From the NCBI GenBank assembly GCA_037043015.1, contig CM073322.1:23216364-23280363 (forward strand): 64,000 nt of DNA, in the 5' to 3' direction. The notes beneath the pieces are model-generated. The model saw nothing but the letters and a program-made list of their open reading frames with translations, did no database searches and was not told the origin of the DNA. Below are positions 1 through 10,394 of this stretch, one piece after another. This DNA is from Bryum argenteum (lineage: Eukaryota; Streptophyta; Bryopsida; Bryales; Bryaceae). Position 1 is the stretch's first letter, and every line of letters begins with the position of its first letter. The translations under genes and the position numbers were made by a program.

Positions 1-930
1 ATGATTTCTACATAGGCGAGTTGGTACAATAGCCCTCCTGTTATTAGGGTTTTGCACCAATTTGTTCGCCACTGCATTGACTTCTGCTACAGTGCAGTGC
101 TCTATTTTAGATTTCGTAGTCCCATTCTCACAGTGCCCCTAGAGATAGCACGTTCAAAATCGTTCGTGGTTTTCTGGTGAGTGGCAGCTGCAGGAGTATC
201 GATGTTTTTGTTTTTTAGATGCTCTCAACGTTGCATCTTATATCGAAGAATGATTTCTACACATCTCTCTGATCAGGAGTTGTTCCTGTAATGTGTTTCG
301 TGGAGTACGAAGGTGATGATTGTGTTTACCTCACTCAAGGGCTCAATGATTTGGGGTCATAGGCTCAGTGGTGAAATAACATTCACACTTGTTCATGCCG
401 ACCTCGTCTTGAGACCCTGGTACTTTTCCTATTTTCCGTGGTTGGAATCTTGTGGTTGGCATTGTTCTCTGCTTGATGTCTTGGAACATCTCAATACATT
501 TTTGAACCTCCGTTATCGGATCACTCTTCAACATTTAATTGTTCTCATCCATTGTTTTGTGACTAGCTAATAAATCCATTGTAAGTGACTCCTTGTGAGG
601 CAACCAGGACCTCAAGACCTAGTCATGGGTGATTGGCAGAAGAGGTACATGCCCACAATGGATTCACAACTCCTGTACCATGTGTCATATTTTTGTGAAA
701 TTGGTATTTTGGTAACAATTGTTTGAATTGGAAGAACATATTGACCTAAAAGCCTTCATGTATAAAGAATGAAACTCTCTGTCACAAATATGTTGTCATT
801 CTATACTGCAACCACACAGATGCTCGCAGGATAATGCCTAAAATTCAATTGAGAGCAGTAATGGTCCAATTGCTCAATCAGCAAACAAATACGGTAATGA
901 CTAGCACTCAGCTTGTTTTTTAAGGATAAG
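1..930. other. No gene recognised; AT-rich left flank
   Basis: Only short open frames without recognisable domains occur here. The sequence is AT-rich. I see no terminal repeats, RNA gene or tandem array. It lies just outside the outermost point at which I can match the two arms of the inverted duplication. Confidence 0.5.
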
Positions 931-2097
931 CCCCAGCAGCATGTGGACAGCACCAGGTTGCTTCCCTGCTATGAAATTAGATATATCAACTTCTGTGTCT
1001 TGACCTACGGTTACATGATCAGCTCCACACAACCCTTTATAATTGCACTGACTGCTCATGATTTGTCGATATTGGGTACCCTGCAGGAATGGCAGTTTCG
1101 GACAAAACCCATTCAGAATGTGCCAGGTACTGCAATTAGAAAAGTCTTTCACTACACGGTGCCTTTAGTAGGATGAATTTTGATCGGACAACTCGCTAAG
1201 TGATGAAGAATTAACATCCTGAGAGCAACTACTAACAGCACTTAAGAATAGATCCTTCCTTTAATTTGCACGCAGCTAGGTAGGAGGTCAAATCTTTAGC
1301 TGTTGGAATTATGGTATAAGTATCAACACTGGTAACCAGTGTCCACATAAAATAGTTCCCCGCTAGCACACTAATGCATTCAGCACGTGTGGTGATACTG
1401 CAGACCAGGGAGCTTACCCTAATTTTTCAACTATCAGTGCTGCCTGATGGATGAGAAGTGCAACTCCTGGGGGCAATGATGTCTGGCTATATGCACTACA
1501 CTGAATAGATTTTTCTAAGATTTGAAAATGCTATAAGTTTTTACTTTTGGTAATTTTTTTTTATCAAGAGTATTGACTCCAATACTCTCAAAGGATCCAC
1601 ATCTTTCCACATCTTGACGGATGTAGAGGGTAAAAATATTGACCAACAGTAAAAACTCATACACATGTTTATATAAATTAGTGTATCTAACACTAATTTA
1701 CCTATTTAGTGTACCACTTCGGTAGGACAGGATCTAGCTTTGCGGCTAAGTTGCTGCAGTTGATCAGCTGCTGTTCGCATGTCATGTGAAGTGGTAACTA
1801 CCAGCGCAGATCAGTGGCTACAGATATTTTTTCATTCTTTCATTTTCTTTAAGACCAATTCATTTTACTGATCAACTGAGAAGTCAATACAGTCTGAACC
1901 AGAAGGAGGGCAACCGATGGTTGAAGACCTGATCAAGCATGCACTTCCACCTATTCAGCCTACTGAACCTGCACAAGCATGCACGCACATCGGGCCTCTT
2001 CACTTTCTGATGCTTTCAGACAAGGCAGAAACCCATGTCTGTGTACGTACCATTCAACTGCCCTTGTAAAAGTATGCGTGCGAGCTCGCCAGCTTTT

Positions 2098-2105
2098 GTC
2101 CGCTG
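2098..2105. repeat. 8-bp target site duplication, left copy (GTCCGCTG)
   Basis: GTCCGCTG directly precedes the left end of the hAT element. The same eight bases follow its right end at 5892-5899. Eight base pairs is the target duplication length of the hAT superfamily. Confidence 0.9.
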
Positions 2106-2353
2106 CAGAGTCCGGGGAGTTCTGTGAGCCATCCAGTAGATTTCCGTGATAATTTCAGACACCTCGGTTTTCTTCAAAATTGCCCGGAAGTGTGCCGGGA
2201 AGTTGCAAAACTGCCCGGTTAATTTCCTAAAAGTTAATTGCTCTACCGGTGGCATTTCCGCCATTCTAAAATTCCAATCGGAAAATTTCCTTCAAATCAT
2301 AATTTCATTCGGTTTCGTTTATTTTTTTGATCTTTTCCTTAGCACATAGCTGT

Positions 2354-2407
2354 ATCCCTGGCAGGATTCGAACCTGGCAGTGCCCCTACCAATTTAGGGC
2401 CAGGGAT
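2354..2407 (-). other. tRNA-like sequence lacking an anticodon arm
   Basis: On the minus strand ATCCCTG (2407-2401) pairs perfectly with CAGGGAT (2360-2354), like a 7-bp acceptor stem. Inside lie a D-arm-like hairpin (CCCT, loop AAATTGGT, AGGG) and a T-arm-like hairpin whose TTCGAAT loop forms a perfect B-box, GGTTCGAATCC. Only CACTG lies where an anticodon arm should be, so the whole is 54 nt against about 73 for a normal tRNA. It sits inside the hAT element, 3' of the transposase. It is most likely a tRNA-derived fragment with a usable Pol III B-box, not a working tRNA. Confidence 0.6.
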
Positions 2408-2653
2408 TTAGCCTTCCTAAAATGCAAAGACCCAAAAGAGGATCCGTGCATTTTTGGGAGGCTTGTTAGTACGACATGCCCACAGAACATTTACAAGAAT
2501 GTAATTCATACATATTTACATACAAAAGTGAAAGGGATCGAAAACAAACAAACTTTCAAGAAATTGAGGTCCCTTGGTCAAGTGCCTCTAAGTATGAAGA
2601 TGCATTGCTTACACTAGGACCCGGGGGAGGAATTAGACAAGTAAGTAGCCGGT

Positions 2654-4815
2654 TTAGCATACAGGGAACTTATACTTTGTTTCACTCTTCCACAAGGAGA
2701 TAGCATCTTCAATTACACCATCATACTCCTCATCCGGTCCCTCCAAGGCAACTCTAAGCAAACAATCCAGGTTTTTACTTCCCAATTTGTTTCTAACACG
2801 AGTTTTGATTAAATTTTGTATACTGAAAGCTCTCTCACAGGTAGCGGTGGACACACACTGCACTCTAGCAATCTCAGCCAAAACAAGCAAGTTTGGGTAT
2901 CGTGTTTGTAGGGCATGATTCCATGTGATCATACCCCACAAATCACGGAAGTTTTTATCTCCCCATTCCGTCGTGCACTGCAACTTAAAAGACAGAAATT
3001 CACGCTTACAAGCCTGCACGTCAAGGAAGGGGGGGAAGGAAAAACCTGAATGGGACCGGTCCTCTCCATACAACTGGAGCAACCTGTCTAATTCGGAAAC
3101 TCCCCAATTCTGCAGACCCACTTGCTTAGACGGCATATTAGAGGGGTTCAGAATTTTAAAACACGAAAGCATATCATTGTCCTTGAAACGAGCATCGAGA
3201 CCTGCGCAAACTGCCTCCGCAAATGCTTGCTGGAATGCCAGCGCTTCTTCCAAGTCTGTTCCTAGTCGGGACCTACACATTGCCACATCGTGAAACATAT
3301 TGCCTCTAATCGCCTCGACAAACTTACGCATATACCCCGAAAGGCCCATACTCGGGAGGATGTGGTAACCACTACTCTCGCTAAAAGTTGCGGCGTTCAA
3401 ATCAGAGTTTCCACAAGAAAAAGCATTCGGATTTGGGCAATTTACATCAAGCACAATGCTACCTATAGAAGTGACATCTACGAATTTGCACTGGAAGACT
3501 TTAGACAACATAGCTAGACAATGCAATATGTCCAAGAAGAAAGAACAAAATGTAGATGATTTTAAATTGGGACTACCTCTCCAAGATAGACGCTCCCCAC
3601 CATCATCAACATCACGAAAAAAAAACCAAGACCGACTCAAAAGAATCACACAAGGTACTCACAGATCGCCAACGACTCAACCACCAATCTTATGATAGCG
3701 TTTCATGCACTTTCGGCATCGAATGTCGTTACTCGCAAGGTCAGTAAGTGCGTGCTTACGCTTACTCGACTTGTGAAAAAAAAAAGAAGAAATCGAATTC
3801 AAGAGGTCATCAATTTCACCAAAATTACCTTGCGAGTTGGCGCCTTGTGTGCATCGAGTGCCGCCAAGTTGGTGCGGTGTGCTACGCAATGGGTGGCAAG
3901 CAGGTAAGGGTTTACCTCCTTCTTGATGCGTGTGGCCACTCCAGTGTGGCAGCCAGTCATCGTCGCTGCTCCGTCACTGCCGAATCCCAAGAACTTCCGC
4001 AAATCTAAACCCCAAGCGCGCAGCTGTGAAATGAGCGCTTCATAGATCACAACAGCATCTTTTCCTCCGTCGACCGGCAGTAACCCCAAGAACAAGGTCA
4101 CCGGCAGTCCCTCCTCAACGATGGTGCCGAAAACCACCAGGTGCCCTATGACGCTAATATCGGTGGACTCGTCAACCATTATACCGTAGAAAGAAGAATT
4201 CCGAACACGATTGAGTACCTGCTTCTGGATTACAACTGAAATGCAAGCCATTATATTCGCACATGACTTCTCATCTTGATACAAAGATAAGGTCATCGGG
4301 GCTTTCACACTCACGAGCAATTTGCATAAAGAAGGGAACTTAGAGTAAGGTAAGGATTGCTTCCCCAAAAAGTATGCAGCCTTCACGAGTGAAGCCACAG
4401 CTGAGTCGCATGCTTTTTGCCTACTGACGATCACCTTCTCCATCACCTTCCCGCCGCTGTTCATGGCCCAAGCAAGGCGTCTGTTCGACGGAGCGGGAGT
4501 GGTCTTGAAAGCGCTCACCTTAAAATTCTTGAGCCGTCTTTGGCGTACGCCGATCGACCGCCTTTCTCCCGCACACCCTGAACAACACCCCCCAACATCT
4601 CGCGCAAAATCGCAGCCCATTCAAACCGAATGTTCCCACTATTCCTTCCACAAACCTTGAGCAATCTCAAGATCCGAAGGAGGAGGTCGATCCAATGTGG
4701 AATGACCGGTTCGGGAGAAGACTCATTCTCGCACTCAAGACACAATCTCAATGACATCCACATCCTTCGAGCGTGAGAAGTAGTGTGACGTCAATGACCT
4801 CTGCCGTTTCGCCAT
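2654..4815 (-). pseudogene. hAT transposase (ZNF862-like), frame-broken
   Basis: A likely start at 4815 gives a lysine/arginine-rich N-terminus (MAKRQRSLTSHYF). The middle part (4620-3799) contains the RNase H-like core with MVDESTDIS, then FGSDGAATMTGCHTG and ATHCVAHRTNLAALDA, which are typical of the ZNF862/KIAA1586-like hAT branch. A following segment (ISSFFFHKSSKRKHAL, about 3750-3800) is in another frame. The final 331 codons (3649-2654) hold the C-terminal dimerisation region, with STATCERAFSIQNLIKTR. The pieces lie in order but in at least three frames, so either introns remain to be defined or about two or three frameshifts and stops have accumulated. I judge it non-functional or nearly so. 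It would cut and paste the surrounding element. Confidence 0.85.
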
Positions 4816-5035
4816 GATCGACCCCCGATCGCAATGTAGCCTTCACGAGTCACGACAAAGACGACAAATGATCGACCTAAGCATTCGAACACAGCCTTCA
4901 CGAGACACGACAAATATCAACCACAACTTCAACACAAAGGCTTATTGAACACAACTTCAATACAATTCCGATTGAATACAAAGGCTTATCTCATGCGATT
5001 GAAGCGATCCGTTCACCTCCGTATCACCAACAGGC

Positions 5036-5280
5036 AAAGAATGAGCGCACAATGAATGAGCGCACAAATGATGAGCGCAATTGAGGCACAAATGAGTCAC
5101 AACGAGGCACCGTATGAAGCGATGCAAACGATGAGCGCAATTGAAGCGACCAAATATGATCCAAATATGAGCGCACAACCGCACACTACACTTGAACCTG
5201 GCAACGACGAGCATTCGAACACAATGAAGAACGATGGCTGTTTTGCAAAGCTGAGCGCAAGAACATGCTGGAGCGAATGA
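5036..5280. repeat. GAGCGCA-rich degenerate repeats in the hAT 5' region
   Basis: The word ATGAGCGCA or GAGCGCA recurs about eight times between 5041 and 5283 with irregular spacing, together with CACGAG/CACGAC words just upstream (4845-4915). It lies between the transposase start and the right terminus. Clustered short motifs in this position could be transposase-binding sites; that is inference. Confidence 0.5.
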
Positions 5281-5495
5281 GCGCGAAAGGCATCCTGAAT
5301 CCCTGATTGAAAGCACTCAAGCAGCCGCCACTGAGCAGAGTGTTGTGACTCCTGCGAGTGGGTGACTGGCGTGGCGAGCGAGGAGTCCCATCGCCGTCAT
5401 GCACCGGTCCAGTCACCAATGAAGACCTAAAACCGCAGCCCTAAAACCGCCCCACTTCTGGCCGTCCGATGGACCATGGCAATCGTCCGGTGGAA

Positions 5496-5613
5496 GATTC
5501 AAAAATTTGAATCCAATGATTCAAAATTTTGAATCATTGGAATCAAAATTTTGAATCATTGGATTCAAATTTTTGGCTCTTTGGATTCAAATTTTTGACT
5601 CTTTGGATTCAAA
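5496..5613. repeat. Tandem AT-rich repeat with TTTGAATC/GATTCAAA words
   Basis: About six partial copies of a 20-25-bp unit containing GATTCAAAATTTTGAATC, itself a palindrome, followed by ATTGG or CTTTGG. It lies inside the right subterminal region of the hAT element. Confidence 0.65.
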
Positions 5614-5891
5614 ATTCTCTAGTATTCCTATTGTCCCCATAATAAAAATTTCCTACAAAGCCTAAACCTAGTCGGCTACGCGCCGAATAAAAAAAATTTG
5701 AATCGGTAATTTTCCTCCATATTCTTCTTGTGACCGGCCAAAAAGCCGACACTTAAATTTTTTATCCGGTTCCATTTCCGAATATTTTTTTTTTCGACCG
5801 GTACCCTTGACTAAATTTTTTTTTTTCAATCGGAAATTTTCAAAAGTAACCGGCTAGCTTGTAACTAACTGCCGGTACTCCCCGGACATTG

Positions 5892-5899
5892 GTCCGCTG
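5892..5899. repeat. 8-bp target site duplication, right copy (GTCCGCTG)
   Basis: Directly follows the right terminal repeat of the hAT element and is identical to 2098-2105. Confidence 0.9.
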
Positions 5900-6170
5900 G
5901 GTGTCGTGCATTATCTACTGGAATCGTTTCAGGTTGATATCTTACCTTTCTTCATTAAAAGTGAATACTGAGAGCTTTTATGAGGACGTGGGGAAATTAT
6001 TACGCACAATGCAGTTGATATGTGGCATTTTAGAAAGATGTTTGGGGGGAGGTCAGGCAGGTGCGTTAAGATTGCACTTTTGGGGCAACAATGCTCACAC
6101 ACTTTGCAGGAAATGCTTTAAGCTGTTACAATGAATGCCTGCGTAACAGCTCCATCCCTGATGCATTGTA

Positions 6171-7105
6171 CAGTGGGGTACAGAAATAATTCGAACTGAA
6201 TTTGAAGGCAGTTTTTGAAAAAACTTCGAAATGTGCCTACATACTCAAAAATAATCGGAATTGCAATCCGTAAAGGGCGTTGGAACCACGTTAGAGTGTT
6301 TTACACTATCATGGCAAAAAATTGCTTCTTTTTTGTGCAATTGTTCAAAGAACTAAAACTCTACATGTTCCATCCACAATTGACCATTGTCGCTTTGTGC
6401 TTCAATTACAATGTTCATTTTCACTTGCAAAATTGATATGAATGCCATAATTTGTTCTTTAGATACTTGAGCTCATTGTTGAATGTTCAAAAATACTTGC
6501 TCCCTCTAAACTTTTGAGTTGGAGTAGTTACGTGATAAATTTCCAATCAACACTTAAGGTGTGAAATTGAACTTTGATTTAAACTCGGCGAGAATGCTAA
6601 AAGAATTTGAGTTTGGCAATGAGCTTATGAAAGTAAGCACCCTAACTTTATCAAACCATCCTTTAAGTCCTTGTAGGATATTTCTAGTGGTGTGAATGGC
6701 TTGAAAAGCTTTGAGAAAAATTGAATAGTCACAAGCACATTCTAAGACATTCCTCCTACCCAAGAAGAAAACAAGGAACATATCAATGATTCAATAAGCA
6801 TGAGCTCAAGTATCTAAAGAACAACTTATGGCACTCATATCAATTTTGCAAGTGAAAATGAACATTGTAATTGAAGCACAAAGCGACAATGGTCAATTGT
6901 GGATGGAACATGTAGAGTTTTAGTTCTTTGAACAATTGCACAAAAAAGAAGCAATTTTTTGCCATGATAGTGTAAAACACTCTAACGTGGTTCCAACACC
7001 CTTTACGGATTGCAATTCCGATCATTTTTGAGTATGTAGGCACATTTCGAAGTTTTTTCAAAAACTGCCTTCAAATTCAGTTCGAATTATTTCTGTACCC
7101 CACTG
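6171..7105. mobile_element. Foldback MITE with Tc1/mariner-type ends
   Basis: The ends read CAGTGGGGTACAGAAATAAT and its reverse complement, and the element is bounded by TA on both sides (6169-6170, 7106-7107), as expected of Tc1/mariner insertions. Two arms of about 305 bp (6171-6475 and 6801-7105) are nearly identical in inverse orientation; they surround a 325-bp spacer that shows no coding sequence. Both arms can be read as the same 73-codon open frame, which I take as a by-product of arm identity. The termini and subterminal sequence match the Tc1 relic starting at 25504, so this is probably a deletion or foldback derivative of that family. Its transcript would form a long hairpin. Confidence 0.88.
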
Positions 7106-9190
7106 TACATTGATAGAGTACTACCAGGCACTTGGCTTGAGTTGGTTTTCAAGCATCATGAGCAGATTTTGCTGTATTATTCTCTTTGGGCACCAACTAT
7201 CCTTAAAAGGACTCCACGTCGATAGTGGTTGCAGAAGCAATGATTTGGTCCCTTGGGAGACACAAATGAGTGTCAAATTCATAGCGAGGTCTCGCTGAAA
7301 TATCAATGTTATCAAGGGTTTTGAGATTCTAGCTCAACTCTTATAATACAAATTTAAATTCTCATTCTGAATTATACCAATGTTGTGTTCAACTGAAATC
7401 ATTGTAGTCTCAATGTTGGCACTATGAAACAATTTCAACTTATTACAAACAATTCATTTAGAAGTTAGTTTGTATCTATCATCTTGAGCCTTGATAGTAT
7501 ATGGTGTATCCCTTGATCCTTGAAATACTTTTCTTTAGAAATTTTGATTTAAGAAAGAGAGCTCTACACCTATTTTGAGGTTGGTATGAATAGAGTGTTC
7601 GTTTGACTTACCATTGAGTGTTTAATGTCGAAAGGTCATAACACCAATGGTGTCACAAATGACCACTTTTGGAGAGAAATTTTCCCAACTTACATATTAT
7701 AATTTTGTTCAATTGCTTCCAACTCAATGTGTTTCTTAATAAGTAGACAAAATTTTCTTACATCTCAAATTTATTGCACAATAAAAGAGAAAATTTTGTA
7801 GTAAGAAAATGAATCCTACAAACCATGTGTAATGGCTGAATGAATAGTTTGGAATGCATGAAATAATCAAGTGTTCTTGCTTGTTAGTTCGAACAACCAT
7901 TTGGAGATAAATCATACATTTTCATTATACTTTAGAATAGATAGTCTATGAATAAAAAATGCCTTACTCGTTTGTAATAATAGAATCATAACAAATGTAG
8001 ATTCCATACAAGAATCAATAGAAATGCTAAAATATTAGTGTTCCAAGTCAAACCCAAAATAGTGTCAAATATATTAATTCTAAGAAAATTCTAAGAAAAC
8101 TCTAAGAAAACTCTAAGAAAATTACTCAAGACAATTTTTGTAAAATTGTCTTAAGTAAGAACAATAATTGAAATCCTCAAATTAATATGCCAAAAACACG
8201 CAATACTTAAATTTAAAAGGACATCTAGTGTGCCATTTGAAATGCTCAAATTTAAACCCTTATATGACCAAAAGACTCCCATAGAGCCTCTTTATTATTT
8301 AACTTTGAAGGCTTGGTCTTTTGGGGATTAAGTGACCTATGTGACAAGTGGAGCAAGTTATTCAAGAGTGTTCTCAAAAACGACGCCATAATATGGCATT
8401 TGATAACTTGATTGGCATGGAGGCATTTGTACTTGAATATTTCTTCCTTTAAACTTCTTTTTTCACGACCCTTTACTACTAAGAGTTATTGTTATACATG
8501 CTCTTTGCTTTAAAGTGTTAATTGCACCTAATAGATTATTGATGATATTCCCTTATATACCCTTCTGTGAACATTAGCTAACCTCTTGTGTTCATCATCT
8601 AACTTCCCATGTTTATTAGGTGGTCTTCCATATTGATTAGTTGGCCTCGTATTCATCACGTAGCACTACTTCACCTTCTTCAGCCTTCGCCATACCTTGG
8701 CTAATTTTACATCTCCTTGTTCTTTAGCTTGGCAATGTCTTGCCTTTTCAAACCTCCTTTATGTGGCAATTTCTATATTGTTTTTCCATGTTCATTAATT
8801 GTGTGTACGGTTGTATTCAAATTACCTTTCCGTGTCCATTAGCTGGACTCTCTTTACACAGGGCTATTTTCAAATTGCTTCTCCATGTTGATAAGCTATC
8901 ATTAACTACGCCGTGCGTAGCTACATTCAGTCGCTACTCCATGTTCATTAACCTCTCACAGTTTCATATTTAATGTTCATTAATTGCCTTTTGAAACCTC
9001 CATGTTCCTCTTCCTATTTCCAAGTAACCATTTGCGTTCATTAGCTTAGTTACTTTTCTCTTGAAACCTCTCACTCTAATGCACGGCAAATAGCTTGTCG
9101 ATATATTCTATATAGAATGTGCACAAGAATGCTGGAACAACATGGAGATGAGGATCATCTAGAATTGTCCAAGAGTAGGTTGCTAGAGTG
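7106..9190. other. AT-rich intergenic stretch, no gene recognised
   Basis: No convincing coding sequence. Around 7575-7660 the text resembles 27350-27440 in the same orientation (GAGTGTTC.TTTGAC, later CA.CAATGGTG), so an old dispersed repeat is probably present. The last third contains the degenerate repeat listed separately. Confidence 0.5.
8570..9060. repeat. Degenerate CCATGTTCATTAGCT repeat
   Basis: Versions of CCATGTTCATTA(G/A)(C/T)T recur about nine times at irregular spacing of roughly 35-70 bp (for example near 8608, 8790, 8840, 8890, 8940, 8973 and 9035), with short pyrimidine-rich intervals between. It looks like a decayed minisatellite. Confidence 0.5.
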
Positions 9191-9199
9191 ATGAGGCGT

Positions 9200-10394
9200 T
9201 GACGCTGGCAGAGGTGAAAAGGGAAGAGAAAACACCTGCGGCGCGGCCAACTAACCGAAAGGGGACATTCTCCGGCGCAGCACTATTGCCGGTGAAAGTA
9301 TTGCCGGTAAAACACTATTGCTCATGTGCAGCTCGGGCCAAGTCTCGAGCCTGTTTGCCTGCGCTTAAACCCTACCATATTGCGCGACCTTTACTCTGTC
9401 GTGTGTGTACACCACGAGTTGAAGCATCTGGTGGAGCTCGCACCAGGAGGATTGGAGTGCGCATTAAATGCTCAGGTACTGCTCATTCTTCCTAGCTCTC
9501 TGACACTCTCCATTGTCTCGCACGCGTGAGAACCCTCCCTGCTTTCTAGCGTAGTTCGCGCATTATTGAGAAAAGTGCGGGTGTAAGGAATCGGCATCCA
9601 AGGCTTCGCCTTCCTTTCTCTCTGCACATTTGGGGTTCTAGTACCCATCCATGAATGCGCAGAAGAATCGCTGAAGTTGCTCAAGCCCGGGGTCGTCATT
9701 GGGTTTCCATCAAGTGCTGCTGCCCGATCGTATGCGTTTCGGAATCCCCGACTATTCAGATTTTATCTTCTTCTCTTCACGAATCCATCTCAGCTCCAGT
9801 GCGAAGCAAATGGTTTTGCCAATATTGTAGTAATCATTTTGCGGCACTTACACAAGGGTTTTTTTGTATTTTTGAAGGAGCTTGTAGAGAGCCTGTCTCA
9901 TGACGCACGAAGTATCCTCGGCGTGACTACTCGACGCAAAATTCTCAACCATGTTTAGATGTTGAGGACTTTTTGCGTTTTAATGCTCACATTGTGGAGT
10001 CCTTAAATTCCACCTGAATCAACGTTATTCCGAAGTACAAGGGTTGTCTTTTTTTAAGTAGTCGATCGGCGTGCTCAAGAAGATGATACGGCAATACCAT
10101 GGGTTTAGCGGGGTGCTTCAGTTCTGGAGAGAGCTTGACTTGTGCGTTGTGGAGGAGTAGCAGAAACAAGAGGAGAGAGAGGGAGTGACTGAGAGTTGAT
10201 TTGTGGTGACGACCGAGAAGCAGTGGAAGATGCGGGTGTGGTGCTACTAGTTGTTGGAAGGATTGGTTATTGGGCGGACGAGGACAAGGAGCAGGGAGGA
10301 TGTTGTTGGCTTGGGCAGCCCGGTGGTGTGAATTAGAGACAGGTTATTGGCGAAGGGTTGAATAAAAAAGAGAGCACAGGAGAGTGGAGGAAGC
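9200..10394 (+). promoter_or_regulatory. Promoter and 5' leader region of SCAR copy 1
   Basis: Non-coding sequence upstream of the SCAR start codon that is conserved, in inverse order, upstream of SCAR copy 2. Matching patches include 9340-9570 with 24840-25020 and 10040-10210 with 24180-24350. The second patch includes an AG-rich stretch (GAGGAGAGAGAGGGAG). Conservation across the duplication, and the position immediately 5' of the ATG, make this the likely promoter, leader and perhaps a leader intron. I cannot place a transcription start. Confidence 0.55.

Larger units (their letters stand above)
2106..5891 (-). mobile_element. hAT DNA transposon, ZNF862-like, with both ends
   Basis: The left end reads CAGAGTCCGGGGAGT and the right end is the reverse complement of CAATGTCCGGGGAGT, so 13 of 15 terminal bases agree. 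The element is flanked by GTCCGCTG on both sides, an exact 8-bp duplication. It is 3786 bp long and carries one transposase on the minus strand (4815 down to 2654). Both subterminal zones are rich in CCGG-containing words, a usual kind of transposase-binding layout in hAT elements. The intact target duplication and good ends point to a fairly recent insertion. The right arm of the inverted duplication has no hAT, so insertion after the duplication is likely, though I could not locate the exact empty site. Confidence 0.92.

Noticed and set aside
2354-2407. Functional tRNA gene
   Set aside because: There is no anticodon arm and the total length is only 54 nt.
6215-7061. Two copies of a 73-aa gene
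   Set aside because: They are the two arms of the foldback element; the frame has no features and its identity follows from arm identity.
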